Source of the DNA: Rhizobium glycinendophyticum | Lineage (GTDB): Bacteria > Pseudomonadota > Alphaproteobacteria > Rhizobiales > Rhizobiaceae | Direction: 5' to 3' | DNA: 64,000 nucleotides | Assembly: GCF_006443685.1 (NCBI RefSeq) | Contig: NZ_VFYP01000001.1 | Location: 2,852,001-2,916,000, forward strand | Shown: one piece after another, positions 33,082-41,556 of the stretch | Numbering within the stretch: position 1 is the stretch's first letter | Layout: each line of letters starts with the position of its first letter | Made by a program: the position numbers and the translations under genes | The notes under the pieces: model-generated | What the model was told of the DNA's origin: nothing | The model's input: the letters and a program-made list of their open reading frames with translations, nothing else | The model's database searches: none

Positions 33082-34359
33082 TCAGCGTTCCAGACTGTCC
33101 AGCAAACGGTACCAGGCCACATGAGCCGCGACACCGATCCGTCGGAAACGATGAAACGGGATCGGGCGAAGCGGCGTGACGGGGAGCGGCAGCACCCGCG
33201 CATCGCCGGACGCAGCATAGGCGGCAAGGTTTGGGCCGAGCGCTGTCATCAAGCCGATCCCGCGTCCCTGACAGCCCGCGACCATCAACAGCCCCGGAGC
33301 CGGTTCGTGCAGATGCGGCAGATAGTCCGGCGTTATGGCGACCCGACCGAACCAGCGATGGGTTACCGCCACGTCCCGAAGCGCCGGAAATAGCCGCAGC
33401 ATCGCCCGCTCCAGATGCGCCCAATCCTCCTTGGACCGCGGCTCGCGCATCGGTCCACGTCCGCCCACGATGAGCCGGCCATCCGGGCTGCGCCTGTAAT
33501 AGACGAGGATCCGCCGGCTGTCGGACACCGGTTGTCCACCCGGCAGCACCTGATCCAGCAGGGTACTTGGCAAGGGGGCGGTGGCGATCTGAAAGGAATG
33601 CAGCCAGACCAGGCTTTCCGCAAGGCCCGGAATAAGAGCGCCCGAATAGGCATTCGTCGCGACCAACACCTTCTTGGCGAGAAGCGTTCGCCCGCTATCG
33701 GTGGAGGCTACCCACAAAGACCCGCGCCGCTGCAGATCAGTCACCGCCTCGTTGAGCAACAGGCCGGCGCCGGATCGCGTGGCAAGTCGTGCGAGTTCGA
33801 AAATCAGAGCAAGCGGATTGACCGCGCCCGCCCGCCGATCCAGCCACCCGCCGCGGTAGCCCTGTGCCCCGATCAGGAGTGCGATTTCCGCCTCGTTGAG
33901 CAGCCTTACATCGGCGCCCCGCATTCGCCATTGCCGGTTTCGCCGAACCGCCGCCTGGAGCGCGCTCTCCGTATGGGCCGCAAGGATCCAGCCGTTCCGC
34001 TGGTGCTCGACATCAAGCCCTTCGGTGCGGATCAAATCGAAGACGGAATCGGCCGTGCCAGCGGAAAAATCAGCGAGCCTTTGCCCCGCCTCCTCGCCCA
34101 GCAACTGGCGGAGGCTTTCTGGATCATGCTTGAGACCTGGGATCACCTGACCGCCGTTGACGCCGGAGGCACCTTCCCCGAGCCCCCGCGCCTCGATCAC
34201 CTGAACCTTCAGCCCCAGTCGTGCCGCATGATAGGCCGCAGACAACCCCTGATAGCCGCCACCGACCACGAGCAGGTCCACCTGGCCATCGATAAACCCG
34301 AGCGTCGGCGTGCCGGCAGGGCGGCGCCACACGGGCAAACCCGGCAAGGAAGGGAACAT
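33082..34359 (-). CDS. FAD-dependent amine/amino-acid oxidoreductase (PuuB/DadA type)
   Basis: The 425-residue protein has a dinucleotide fold VDLLVVGGGYQGLSAAYHAARLG (residues ~28-50), the GASGVNGGQVIPGL loop, and the DAO C-terminus (LIVGGRGPMREPRS, YLPHLHEPAPGLLMVAGCQGRGIGLMTALG). It matches the gamma-glutamylputrescine/D-amino-acid oxidase family. It lies 110 bp upstream of the aldehyde dehydrogenase gene in the same direction, as in amine-degradation operons. The ATG at 34359 is preferred to one 63 bp upstream. Confidence 0.88.
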   Translation of the reverse strand: MFPSLPGLPVWRRPAGTPTLGFIDGQVDLLVVGGGYQGLSAAYHAARLGLKVQVIEARGLGEGASGVNGGQVIPGLKHDPESLRQLLGEEAGQRLADFSAGTADSVFDLIRTEGLDVEHQRNGWILAAHTESALQAAVRRNRQWRMRGADVRLLNEAEIALLIGAQGYRGGWLDRRAGAVNPLALIFELARLATRSGAGLLLNEAVTDLQRRGSLWVASTDSGRTLLAKKVLVATNAYSGALIPGLAESLVWLHSFQIATAPLPSTLLDQVLPGGQPVSDSRRILVYYRRSPDGRLIVGGRGPMREPRSKEDWAHLERAMLRLFPALRDVAVTHRWFGRVAITPDYLPHLHEPAPGLLMVAGCQGRGIGLMTALGPNLAAYAASGDARVLPLPVTPLRPIPFHRFRRIGVAAHVAWYRLLDSLER

Positions 34360-34496
34360 GCAGAAAACCTGAAAAGAACGAAAGAATGGACTGATTTTGA
34401 CGATCGCTACTGAGAAATCCACTAACGTCCGGCTGTAAAAATTAATCTATAGTCAAAATATTCTATAATTCCAACGTATAATCTTCACTCTACTAA

Positions 34497-35201
34497 TTAA
34501 GCAGCCGTAGAAACAGGTTGGTCCGGCAGTTTCCAGTCGATGGGAAGCAGGCCGTTGGCTTCAAGATAGGCATTTGCTTTCGAGAAATGACGGCACCCGA
34601 AGAAACCGTTATGGGCCGACAGCGGCGACGGATGCGCCGCCTTCAACACCAGGTGCCGGTTGGTATCGACGAAGGCCGCCTTTTTCTGCGCATAGGAGCC
34701 CCACAGCAGGAAGACGACGTTTTCGCAGTCGTCATTCACCCGGCGGATGACCTGATCGGTAAAGTGCTCCCAGCCCCGACCCTGGTGAGATGCAGCCCGC
34801 GCCTCCTCCACGGTCAAAACACTGTTGAGCAGGAGCACGCCCTGCTTTGCCCAGTGTTCGAGAAAACCATGCCGCGCCGGGGCGATGCCCAGATCGCTCT
34901 GCAATTCCTTATAGATGTTGACGAGCGAAGGCGGGATGCGCACGCCCGGCTGCACACTGAAGCATAGACCATGGGCCTGACCCGCACCGTGATAGGGATC
35001 CTGGCCAAGGATGACCACATTGACCTGATCAAGCGGCGTGAGATCGAGTGCGCGAAAATACTCCGACCCCTTGGGAAAGATGTGCTTGCCGGCCGCCTTT
35101 TCCGCTCTCAGAAAATCCTTCAGCTCCCGCATATAGGGCTTCTTGAACTCATCCCCGAGAGCCGCTTTCCAGCTGTCTTCGAGATTCACCTCTGCGGCCA
35201 T
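34497..35201 (-). CDS. ung: Uracil-DNA glycosylase
   Basis: The 234-residue enzyme shows the family-1 UDG motifs: catalytic Asp in [41 protein letters not shown], and the His in [16 protein letters not shown]. It removes uracil from DNA to start base-excision repair. Length fits. The ATG at 35201 follows AAGGGAAG; an extra 21-residue frame was rejected. Confidence 0.97.
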   Translation of the reverse strand: MAAEVNLEDSWKAALGDEFKKPYMRELKDFLRAEKAAGKHIFPKGSEYFRALDLTPLDQVNVVILGQDPYHGAGQAHGLCFSVQPGVRIPPSLVNIYKELQSDLGIAPARHGFLEHWAKQGVLLLNSVLTVEEARAASHQGRGWEHFTDQVIRRVNDDCENVVFLLWGSYAQKKAAFVDTNRHLVLKAAHPSPLSAHNGFFGCRHFSKANAYLEANGLLPIDWKLPDQPVSTAA

Positions 35202-35366
35202 CGTCTTCTTCCCTTTACCTGCCTTGCAACAAAAGGATAAAGTGCTGCTAGGGGCGGATGTCAACGTGACGGCAGTTCACGCGACGCTGGCGATCAGTGA
35301 CACACTGCTTTCGCCGAACTGTCACACTCGGATGTTATCGGTGGCCACCGTTTCCGAGGATGCGCC

Positions 35367-36557
35367 ATGACACTGCTGATCTGGTTTGCCGCGACCGCCC
35401 TTGTCGTCCAGCTGGGCAGTGTTGCCCTGGCACTCCTTTGGAGACAGCGCAACCGCATAAGCAGCGACCATCTGGCCACGCGGCCACCGGTGACACTGCT
35501 GCGACCCATCTGCGGTGAGGAGAACAATCTCGAACGCTGCCTTGCCTCCTCCTTCACGCTCGACTGGCCCACCTACGAGATCATCTTTTGCGTGGCCGAG
35601 CAAGGCGATCCAGCCGCCGCAACCGCCCGCCGTCTGATCGAAGCGCATCCCCGGGTTCCCGCCCGTCTGCTCGTTGGCGAAGACCGCATGAGTGTCAATC
35701 CGAAGATGAACAATCTCGTCAAAGGCTGGCGCTCGGCCAGGCATGACTGGATCGTGCTCGCCGACAGCAATGTTCTGATGCCGCCGGACCATTTTACCCG
35801 AACGTTGTCCCGCTGGGATGAGGAAACTGGCCTCGTCTGCTCGCCGCCCGTCGGGACCGAGCCGGAAGGCTTTGGTGCGATGGTCGAGAGCGTCTGGCTG
35901 AACAGTTTTCAGGCGCGTTGGCAGCTCCTCGCCGATAGCGTCGGCTTCGGCTTTGCCCAGGGTAAGTCGATGCTCTTCAACCGCCACCTGATGAGTGAGA
36001 TGGGCGGATTCGAGCGCCTCGGCGAGGAGGTCGCTGAAGATGCGGCTGCGACCTTGCTCGTCCGCAATGCTGGCCTCAACGTTCGCCTGGTGACCCTGCC
36101 GTTCGAACAACCGCTTGGCCGGCGCGACTTGTCCGCCGTCTGGAAGCGGCAGTTGCGCTGGGCGCGCCTGCGTCGCGCCTCCTTCCCACTGTATTTCTTG
36201 CCGGAAATCGCGACCGGTGCCGCCCTGCCGGCCTCCGCCGTGATCGCTCTGTCGATCGCGGGCGCTCTGCCCGTCTTGGCATTGCCGGTCTATCTCGCCG
36301 TCTGGTATGGCGCCGAAGCCTTGCTCTGCCGGGCCTATCGCTGGCCGATCGGCCGGCGCGCCCTGCCTGCCATGCTGCTGCGCGACCTCGCGCTTCCAGC
36401 ACTCTTCGTCGCCGCCTGGTTCGGCAACGGTTTCGTCTGGCGCGGCAATGCCATGACAGTCGCTGAGGACCGCCCGCCCCTGCCGGGTCGTCTCCGCACA
36501 GCGGTCCGCCGCACCACCGACAAGGCCCGCGCCTTCGTCACCACCCGCACCTCCTGA
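35367..36557 (+). CDS. GT21-like glycosyltransferase (glycolipid synthase)
   Basis: The 396-residue protein has one N-terminal and several C-terminal membrane segments around a GT2/GT21 catalytic domain. D1 lies near VTLLRPICGEENNLERCL, D2 in WIVLADSNVLMPP, D3 in RLGEEVAEDAAAT, and the QXXRW motif in KRQLRWARLRR. The ceramide glucosyltransferase/HpnI group has this layout. In Agrobacterium, GT21 enzymes of this kind make glucuronosyl- or glucosyl-diacylglycerol and glucosylceramide, partly under phosphate limitation. The lipid product here is inferred. Confidence 0.85.
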   Translation: MTLLIWFAATALVVQLGSVALALLWRQRNRISSDHLATRPPVTLLRPICGEENNLERCLASSFTLDWPTYEIIFCVAEQGDPAAATARRLIEAHPRVPARLLVGEDRMSVNPKMNNLVKGWRSARHDWIVLADSNVLMPPDHFTRTLSRWDEETGLVCSPPVGTEPEGFGAMVESVWLNSFQARWQLLADSVGFGFAQGKSMLFNRHLMSEMGGFERLGEEVAEDAAATLLVRNAGLNVRLVTLPFEQPLGRRDLSAVWKRQLRWARLRRASFPLYFLPEIATGAALPASAVIALSIAGALPVLALPVYLAVWYGAEALLCRAYRWPIGRRALPAMLLRDLALPALFVAAWFGNGFVWRGNAMTVAEDRPPLPGRLRTAVRRTTDKARAFVTTRTS

Positions 36558-36573
36558 CACCAGACAAAAAGCC

Positions 36574-36607
36574 GGGCGATCGTAGCCACGAAAGGCTACG
36601 ACCGCCC
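36574..36607 (-). terminator. Terminator of the GMC-oxidoreductase operon
   Basis: A GGGCG and TCGTAGCC stem (36574-36587) pairs with GGCTACGA and CGCCC (36594-36607). On the minus strand it is followed by TTTTTG. It also lies just after the convergent glycosyltransferase gene. Confidence 0.85.
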
Positions 36608-36637
36608 GCAGGGAGGTTCGGGTAATGTCGGGATGGA

Positions 36638-38209
36638 TCAGATCGTGCCCTGGCCCATCTGCTCGGCGATGTAATCTGCCTGACGGATCGCCAGCGTCAC
36701 GATGGTGAGCGTCGGGTTCTCCGCTGCCCCCGTGGTGAACTGGCTGCCATCGGACACGAACAGGTTCTGGATGTCGTGTGTCTGGCCGTGCTTGTTGACC
36801 ACGCCGTCCTGCGCCTTCTCGCTCATGCGGTTGGTGCCGAGATTGTGGGTCGACGGATAGGGCGGCGTCGGGAAGGCCCGGTGCGCACCGACCGCCTCGT
36901 AAAGGGCGACACCCTGCTTATAGGCATGGTTGCGCATGGCAACGTCGTTCGGATGATCGGTGAACCAGACATCCGGGATCGGCATGCCGTATTTGTCCTT
37001 GAGCTCGCCATGCAACTTCACCGCATTCTGTTCCTGCGGCATGTCTTCCCCGACGATCCAGAGACCGGCCATGTTCGCGTAGTTGTCGAGCGCCGAGGTG
37101 AACGAACGACCCCAACCGCCCGGATCGAGGAAGGCCGCCATGAAGGGAAGGCCCAGCGACAGCGTCTCGAATTCATAGCCACCGACAAAGCCGCGTGACG
37201 GATCGTGGCGTGCCTCGTCGCGGATGATGCCGGCCATGGTCGTGCCGCGATACATATGCACCGGCTTGTCGAAGACGGCATAGACCGAGCCGGTCGTGTG
37301 GCGCATGTAGTTCTTGCCGACTTGACCGGAAGAATTGGCGAGACCATCCGGGAACTTCGACGAGGCTGAGTTCAAAAGCAGGCGGGGGCTTTCGATCGAA
37401 TTGCCGGCGACGCAGATGATGCGGGCCTTCTGGCTCTGCAGCTTGCCGTCCTTGTCGGCATAGACGACGGCCGTCACCTTGCCCGACGCGTCATGCTCGA
37501 TCTTGACGACATGCGAATTTGGCCGCACCTCCAGCTTGCCGGTCGCCTCACCCTTCGGGATTTCCGTATAGAGCGTCGACCACTTCGCACCCCATTTGCA
37601 GCCCTGGAAACAGAACCCGGTCTGTTGACAGCTCATCCGGTCGTCGCGATCGGCGGAGTTGATCGCCATGTTGCCGGTGTGACATTCCTTGTAACCCAGC
37701 TTGTCGGCACCAGCCTTCAACACCTTGAAATTGTTGTTGCCGGGCAGGCCTTCAATGCCATTGGTCCGGGTAACCCCCATCTTGTCCTCAGCCTTGGCAT
37801 AATATGGCTCGAGATCGGCAAGCGTGATCGGCCAGTCGAGAAGGTTGGCGCCTTCCACCTTGCCGTAATGGGTCAGCGTCTTGAATTCGTGCTCCTGGAA
37901 ACGGAGCGACGCGCCGGCCCAGTGGGTGGTCGTGCCGCCGACGGCTTTCACGATCCAGGCCGGCAGGTTGGGAAAATCCTTCGCCACCCGCCAGCCGCCG
38001 CCGGTCGTGCGATGATCGAGCCAGGCGAGCTGGGCGAAACTGTCCCACTCGTCGTTGATGAAGTCTTCGTGCTCGATGCGGGCACCGGCTTCGAGCACGA
38101 CGACGTCGATGCCCTTCTGGGCAAGTTCGTTGGCAAGCGTGCCGCCGCCTGCACCGGAACCGATGATGACGACCACGCTGTCGTCGTTGAGATCATAGGG
38201 CGCTGCCAT
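36638..38209 (-). CDS. GMC-family FAD dehydrogenase (gluconate/polyol type), large subunit
   Basis: The 523-residue protein has the FAD site SVVVIIGSGAGGGTLANELAQ, the GMC loop AVGGTTTHWAGASLRF, a Cys-rich segment (CQQTGFCFQGCKWGAKWS) and the C-terminal His/Asn region GTNRMSEKAQDGVV, FVSDGSQFTTGAAENPTLTI. This is the large-subunit pattern of membrane-linked gluconate or fructose dehydrogenases. It has no signal peptide; it probably leaves the cytoplasm bound to the Tat-exported small subunit encoded 98 bp upstream. GGGAGG precedes the ATG. The sugar substrate is unknown. Confidence 0.9.
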   Translation of the reverse strand: MAAPYDLNDDSVVVIIGSGAGGGTLANELAQKGIDVVVLEAGARIEHEDFINDEWDSFAQLAWLDHRTTGGGWRVAKDFPNLPAWIVKAVGGTTTHWAGASLRFQEHEFKTLTHYGKVEGANLLDWPITLADLEPYYAKAEDKMGVTRTNGIEGLPGNNNFKVLKAGADKLGYKECHTGNMAINSADRDDRMSCQQTGFCFQGCKWGAKWSTLYTEIPKGEATGKLEVRPNSHVVKIEHDASGKVTAVVYADKDGKLQSQKARIICVAGNSIESPRLLLNSASSKFPDGLANSSGQVGKNYMRHTTGSVYAVFDKPVHMYRGTTMAGIIRDEARHDPSRGFVGGYEFETLSLGLPFMAAFLDPGGWGRSFTSALDNYANMAGLWIVGEDMPQEQNAVKLHGELKDKYGMPIPDVWFTDHPNDVAMRNHAYKQGVALYEAVGAHRAFPTPPYPSTHNLGTNRMSEKAQDGVVNKHGQTHDIQNLFVSDGSQFTTGAAENPTLTIVTLAIRQADYIAEQMGQGTI

Positions 38210-38307
38210 GTTTTCCTCCCGGGAAATCGGTCAATTTGGGTAAGCGCCGCCGTTCCCATCTGTGATGGGCCTCCTTCCGGCGACGATGAATGCGTGTCTG
38301 GGGTAGC

Positions 38308-38838
38308 TCAGAGCCAGGTGATGTCGTTGAACCCGCGCTCGATATAGCCGCCCTTGGAATAGGACTCGCCCTCGTAGCCGAAGATCGGCCAGATCTCCTT
38401 CTGGTTATAGAGGCTGACCACGAGATCGCCGCGCACCGCCTGGAAGAAGGGGGTCGTCTCGATGTCGCGCAGGATCGCCACGCGGTCGTCTTCCCAGCCG
38501 AGGCCGCGATAACCGCCGGCACCGGCGCGCTTGTCGAGATCGGCAATACCGTCCTCGATCAGCGTCTTGTGCTTTTCATCTTTGCCGGCCATCGTGTCCT
38601 GGCCTTTGACGGCCGCAGCATAGAACCGGTCGGCGAGCTGGTCATGCGGATAGATGTCGCGCGCCATCTTGATCAGCGTCGCCAGCGTCTCCGGCTTCAG
38701 CGCCGTAGCTTCGAGCCCCCAGGCCTGCTCGGGACAGATCACCGCGGTCCCCGTGATCATCAGCACGGCACTCGCCGCGCCGGTCTTCAGAAGCTGCCGG
38801 CGTGATATGCCGCCGGTCGTGTCGAGTATTGTAACCAC
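38308..38838 (-). CDS. Gluconate-dehydrogenase-type small subunit (Tat-exported)
   Basis: The 176-residue protein begins with a twin-arginine signal (SRRQLLKTGAASAVLM, cleavage after about residue 40) followed by a gluconate 2-dehydrogenase subunit 3 domain (LIKMARDIYPHDQLADRFYAAAV, FNDITWL end). A GTG at 38838 is chosen as start because GGGAGGA lies 5-6 nt upstream and it places the RR near residue 13; an ATG further upstream lacks a ribosome site. It carries the GMC subunit across the membrane in this family. No cytochrome c subunit gene is next to it. Confidence 0.85.
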   Translation of the reverse strand: MVTILDTTGGISRRQLLKTGAASAVLMITGTAVICPEQAWGLEATALKPETLATLIKMARDIYPHDQLADRFYAAAVKGQDTMAGKDEKHKTLIEDGIADLDKRAGAGGYRGLGWEDDRVAILRDIETTPFFQAVRGDLVVSLYNQKEIWPIFGYEGESYSKGGYIERGFNDITWL

Positions 38839-38931
38839 GTCATTCTCCTCCCATGAGATGATGCGCAACGGCTTGTCTGCCGTCTGCGGAGGCAGGCGCG
38901 AAACCGCGCCCACCGGCTGCGAGACAAAGAA

Positions 38932-38955
38932 GGCCGGGGCTCCTCTTCCCCGGCC
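38932..38955 (-). terminator. Terminator of the glyoxalase gene
   Basis: GGCCGGGG (38932-38939) pairs with CCCCGGCC (38948-38955). On the minus strand TTCTTTG follows. Confidence 0.8.
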
Positions 38956-38961
38956 ATCCGA

Positions 38962-39357
38962 TCATTTGTACCGACCGTGCCGCTGCAGGACCTCGATCTT
39001 GTAGCCATCGGGATCGGTGATGAAGAAGAAGCGGGCGAGCAGCGCACCGTCGCGGTTGAACTCGACGATCTTGTTGGGGTTCAAGCCGAGATCGGTCAGC
39101 CGCTTGTGCTCGGCGTCGAGATCCGAAACGCTTAAGGCCAGATGGCCATAGCCATTACCGAGGTCATAAGCCTCCTCACGGCCCTTGTTGACCGTCAGCT
39201 CCAGCTCGAATTCGCTCTCCGAATTGCTGAGATAGATCAGGGTGAAGGTTTCGAAATCGAGACGTTCCGCGATCTCCAGCCCGAAGGCCTTCGTGTAGAA
39301 GGCGAGTGAGCGCTCCTCCTCCAGGACGCGGATCATCGAGTGGATCATTTTCGCCAA
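38962..39357 (-). CDS. Glyoxalase I-like protein (VOC family)
   Basis: The 131-residue protein matches lactoylglutathione lyase: MIHSMIRVLEEERSLAFYTK, FTLIYLSNSESEFELELT, GYGHLALSV and RFFFITDPDGYKIEVLQ, with metal-binding His and Glu in their usual places. Glyoxalase I isomerises the methylglyoxal-glutathione adduct. A TTG start at 39357 fits GAGGAG spacing and gives the usual MAKMIHSMIRV N-terminus; the ATG at 39348 has no clear ribosome site. Confidence 0.85.
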   Translation of the reverse strand: MAKMIHSMIRVLEEERSLAFYTKAFGLEIAERLDFETFTLIYLSNSESEFELELTVNKGREEAYDLGNGYGHLALSVSDLDAEHKRLTDLGLNPNKIVEFNRDGALLARFFFITDPDGYKIEVLQRHGRYK

Positions 39358-39586
39358 TGGGCTCTCCTCGCAGGCTGGCAACTGTCATGGTGAGAGATTG
39401 CCGCGATTTGTCCGAAGGTGGGTAGCAGCCCATTACCGCAGCCCGTTTTTTCCTCGGCGTCGACGGGATTGTTGCCAGTTTGGCCACGCAGTTTAGCGAA
39501 GAGCGAAATTGACCCCGGCTACGCGCCGCCACATAATGGGAAAAAACAGAAGACTGATCGTACACCAACTTGGGGAGGTGCATGCC

Positions 39587-39895
39587 ATGTGTGAAGTCTT
39601 TGCAGGACAGGACCCGGCCCGCTACCGCGCGGTCAACCGTTCCGTCCGGATCGGTGGCCATTCCACCAGCATTCAGCTGGAAGCGGCCTTTTGGGTGCTG
39701 ATCGACGAGATCGCCGCGAGCCAGAACTTTTCGACATCCCGCTTTCTCTCGACGCTTTACGATGAAGCGCTCGAGATCAACGGCTCGGTCTCCAACTTCG
39801 CGTCCCTGCTGCGGACGAGCTGTCTCATCCACCTGATGAGCAAGGCCCAGCATCCGGGCGAACGCCAGGAGTTTCACATTATCGCAGCCGAGTGA
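39587..39895 (+). CDS. Ribbon-helix-helix domain protein
   Basis: The 102-residue protein has a short ribbon strand (RSVRIGGHSTSIQLEAAFW) followed by two helices (VLIDEIAASQNFSTSRFLSTLYDEAL), the pattern of RHH_4-type DNA-binding proteins, then a C-terminal SNFASLLRTSCLIHLM. GGGGAGG precedes the ATG at 39587. No toxin partner is adjacent, so it is not an obvious antitoxin. It is convergent with dctA. Confidence 0.8.
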   Translation: MCEVFAGQDPARYRAVNRSVRIGGHSTSIQLEAAFWVLIDEIAASQNFSTSRFLSTLYDEALEINGSVSNFASLLRTSCLIHLMSKAQHPGERQEFHIIAAE

Positions 39896-39908
39896 CGGTA
39901 AACAAAAA

Positions 39909-39936
39909 GCACGGCCCGACTGATGCCGGGCCGCGC
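39909..39936. terminator. Terminator between the RHH gene and dctA
   Basis: GCACGGCCCG (39909-39918) pairs with CGGGCCGCGC (39927-39936). On the minus strand TTTTTG follows, ending dctA transcription. Confidence 0.8.
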
Positions 39937-39973
39937 TTCTGCTCCATCGCCGTCTTGGGTCGGCGCGGACGTG

Positions 39974-41314
39974 TTACTCCGCCGCCTGCAGCACGGACTG
40001 CGCCCGGGGTGAGTCGACCTCTTCCAGCACCTTGCCGCCGAGTGCGGCGTGAAACAGGGTCTCGTCGAGTTCCCCTTCCCAGCGCGCGACGACCACGGTC
40101 GCGACCGCATTGCCGATGAAATTGGTGATGGCGCGGCATTCCGACATGAACCGGTCGATGCCGAGAATGAGCGCCATGCCGGCGATTGGCACCGACGGCA
40201 CGACCGAAAGCGTGGCGGCCAGCGTGATGAAGCCGGCGCCGGTGATGCCGGCAGCCCCCTTCGAGCTCAGCATGGCGACCGCGAGCAGCAGGATCTGCTG
40301 ACCGAGCGACAGATGGATGTCCGTCGCCTGGGCGATGAACAGCGCTGCCAGCGTCATGTAGATATTGGTGCCGTCGAGATTGAAGGAATAGCCGGTCGGG
40401 ATGACCAGACCGACGACCGAACGCTTGCAGCCGGCCTTCTCCATCTTGCTCATCAGACCCGGCAGGGCGGCTTCCGAAGACGATGTGCCGAGAACGAGAA
40501 GCAACTCTTCCTTGATGTAGCGGATCAGCGACAGGATCGAGAAGCCGTTGTAGCGGGCAACGGCACCGAGAACCACGATAATGAACAGGAAGGACGTGAG
40601 ATAGAAGGTTCCGATCAGGAAGGCGAGATTGGTGACCGAGCCGATGCCATACTTGCCGATGGTGAAGGCCATGGCGCCAAAGGCGCCGATCGGAGCGGCC
40701 TTCATCAGGATGGAGACCAGCTTGAACACCGGTGCAATGACCGCCTGGAGGAAGTCGGTGACCGGTTTGCCGCGCTCGCCGACGAGCGCCAGCGAAATGC
40801 CGAACAGCACCGAAAAGAACAGCACCTGCAGGATGTCGCCATCGGCAAAGGCACCGACAATGGTGGTCGGGATGATGTTCATCAGGAAGCCGACGACGGT
40901 CGAGTCATGCGCCTTTTCGGTATATGTCGCGACGGCCTTGGCATCGAGCGACGCCGGATCAATATGCATGCCCGAGCCCGGCTGCACGACATTGGCGACG
41001 ATAAGGCCGATGATCAGCGCGAGCGTCGAGAAGGTCAGGAAGTAGAGCATTGCCTTGCCGGCGACGCGGCCGACCTTCTTCATGTCGGTCATGCCGGCAA
41101 TGCCGGTGGCAACCGTCAGGAAGATGACCGGCGCGATGATCATCTTGACGAGCTTGATGAAGGCGTCGCCGAGCGGCTTCAACTGCGCGCCGATCTCCGG
41201 GTAGAAATGGCCGAGCAGGATGCCGGCGGCAATGGCCGCGAGAACCTGGACATAGAGATGCTTGTAGAAGGGCTGCCGCCCCTGGGGCGCGTGCCCTGCG
41301 GTATCGATCTGCAT
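39974..41314 (-). CDS. dctA: C4-dicarboxylate/proton symporter DctA
   Basis: The 446-residue DAACS-family carrier has the expected motifs: [62 protein letters not shown] and the second hairpin [14 protein letters not shown]. It imports succinate, malate and fumarate, which in rhizobia feed symbiotic nitrogen fixation. GGAGGAAATC before the ATG at 41314 fixes the start. A consensus sigma-54 promoter and two DctD-type operators lie upstream, and dctBD is divergent. Confidence 0.97.
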   Translation of the reverse strand: MQIDTAGHAPQGRQPFYKHLYVQVLAAIAAGILLGHFYPEIGAQLKPLGDAFIKLVKMIIAPVIFLTVATGIAGMTDMKKVGRVAGKAMLYFLTFSTLALIIGLIVANVVQPGSGMHIDPASLDAKAVATYTEKAHDSTVVGFLMNIIPTTIVGAFADGDILQVLFFSVLFGISLALVGERGKPVTDFLQAVIAPVFKLVSILMKAAPIGAFGAMAFTIGKYGIGSVTNLAFLIGTFYLTSFLFIIVVLGAVARYNGFSILSLIRYIKEELLLVLGTSSSEAALPGLMSKMEKAGCKRSVVGLVIPTGYSFNLDGTNIYMTLAALFIAQATDIHLSLGQQILLLAVAMLSSKGAAGITGAGFITLAATLSVVPSVPIAGMALILGIDRFMSECRAITNFIGNAVATVVVARWEGELDETLFHAALGGKVLEEVDSPRAQSVLQAAE

Positions 41315-41410
41315 GATTTCCTCCATCGTCGCCCTGACGGAACGAGTTCCGTCCTCCCGGGCCGTTGCTGCACGTGAATGGCAGCCGAGTGCCGCCTGAC
41401 GTTCTAGGTC

Positions 41411-41426
41411 AGCAAGGGGCGTGCCA
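41411..41426 (-). promoter_or_regulatory. Sigma-54 promoter of dctA
   Basis: On the minus strand the sequence reads TGGCAC-N5-TTGCT, a full match to the sigma-54 consensus. Transcription would start near 41399, about 85 nt before the dctA start codon. Confidence 0.92.
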
Positions 41427-41501
41427 ACTTTGAGGAAACGTCGCAAAGGTTTGTTTTCATTATGTTCTGGATCGAGGCCGGCTTCAGAAGTCCGTCAAAA
41501 A

Positions 41502-41517
41502 GTGCGAAACTCCGCAC
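41502..41517. promoter_or_regulatory. DctD operator, promoter-proximal
   Basis: A 16-bp dyad, GTGCG-N6-CGCAC. It is centred about 110 bp upstream of the predicted dctA transcription start, the usual position for a sigma-54 activator site. Confidence 0.85.
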
Positions 41518-41534
41518 GACACTCTTGGCAAGGA

Positions 41535-41550
41535 GTGCGAAAAACCGCAC
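41535..41550. promoter_or_regulatory. DctD operator, promoter-distal
   Basis: A second GTGCG-N6-CGCAC dyad, 33 bp centre-to-centre from the first, about three helical turns. It ends only 6 bp before the predicted dctB start codon. Confidence 0.85.
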
Positions 41551-41556
41551 AATAGC

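Noticed and set aside
39587-39895. Antitoxin of a toxin-antitoxin pair
   Set aside because: The ribbon-helix-helix gene has no adjacent small partner gene in the same direction.
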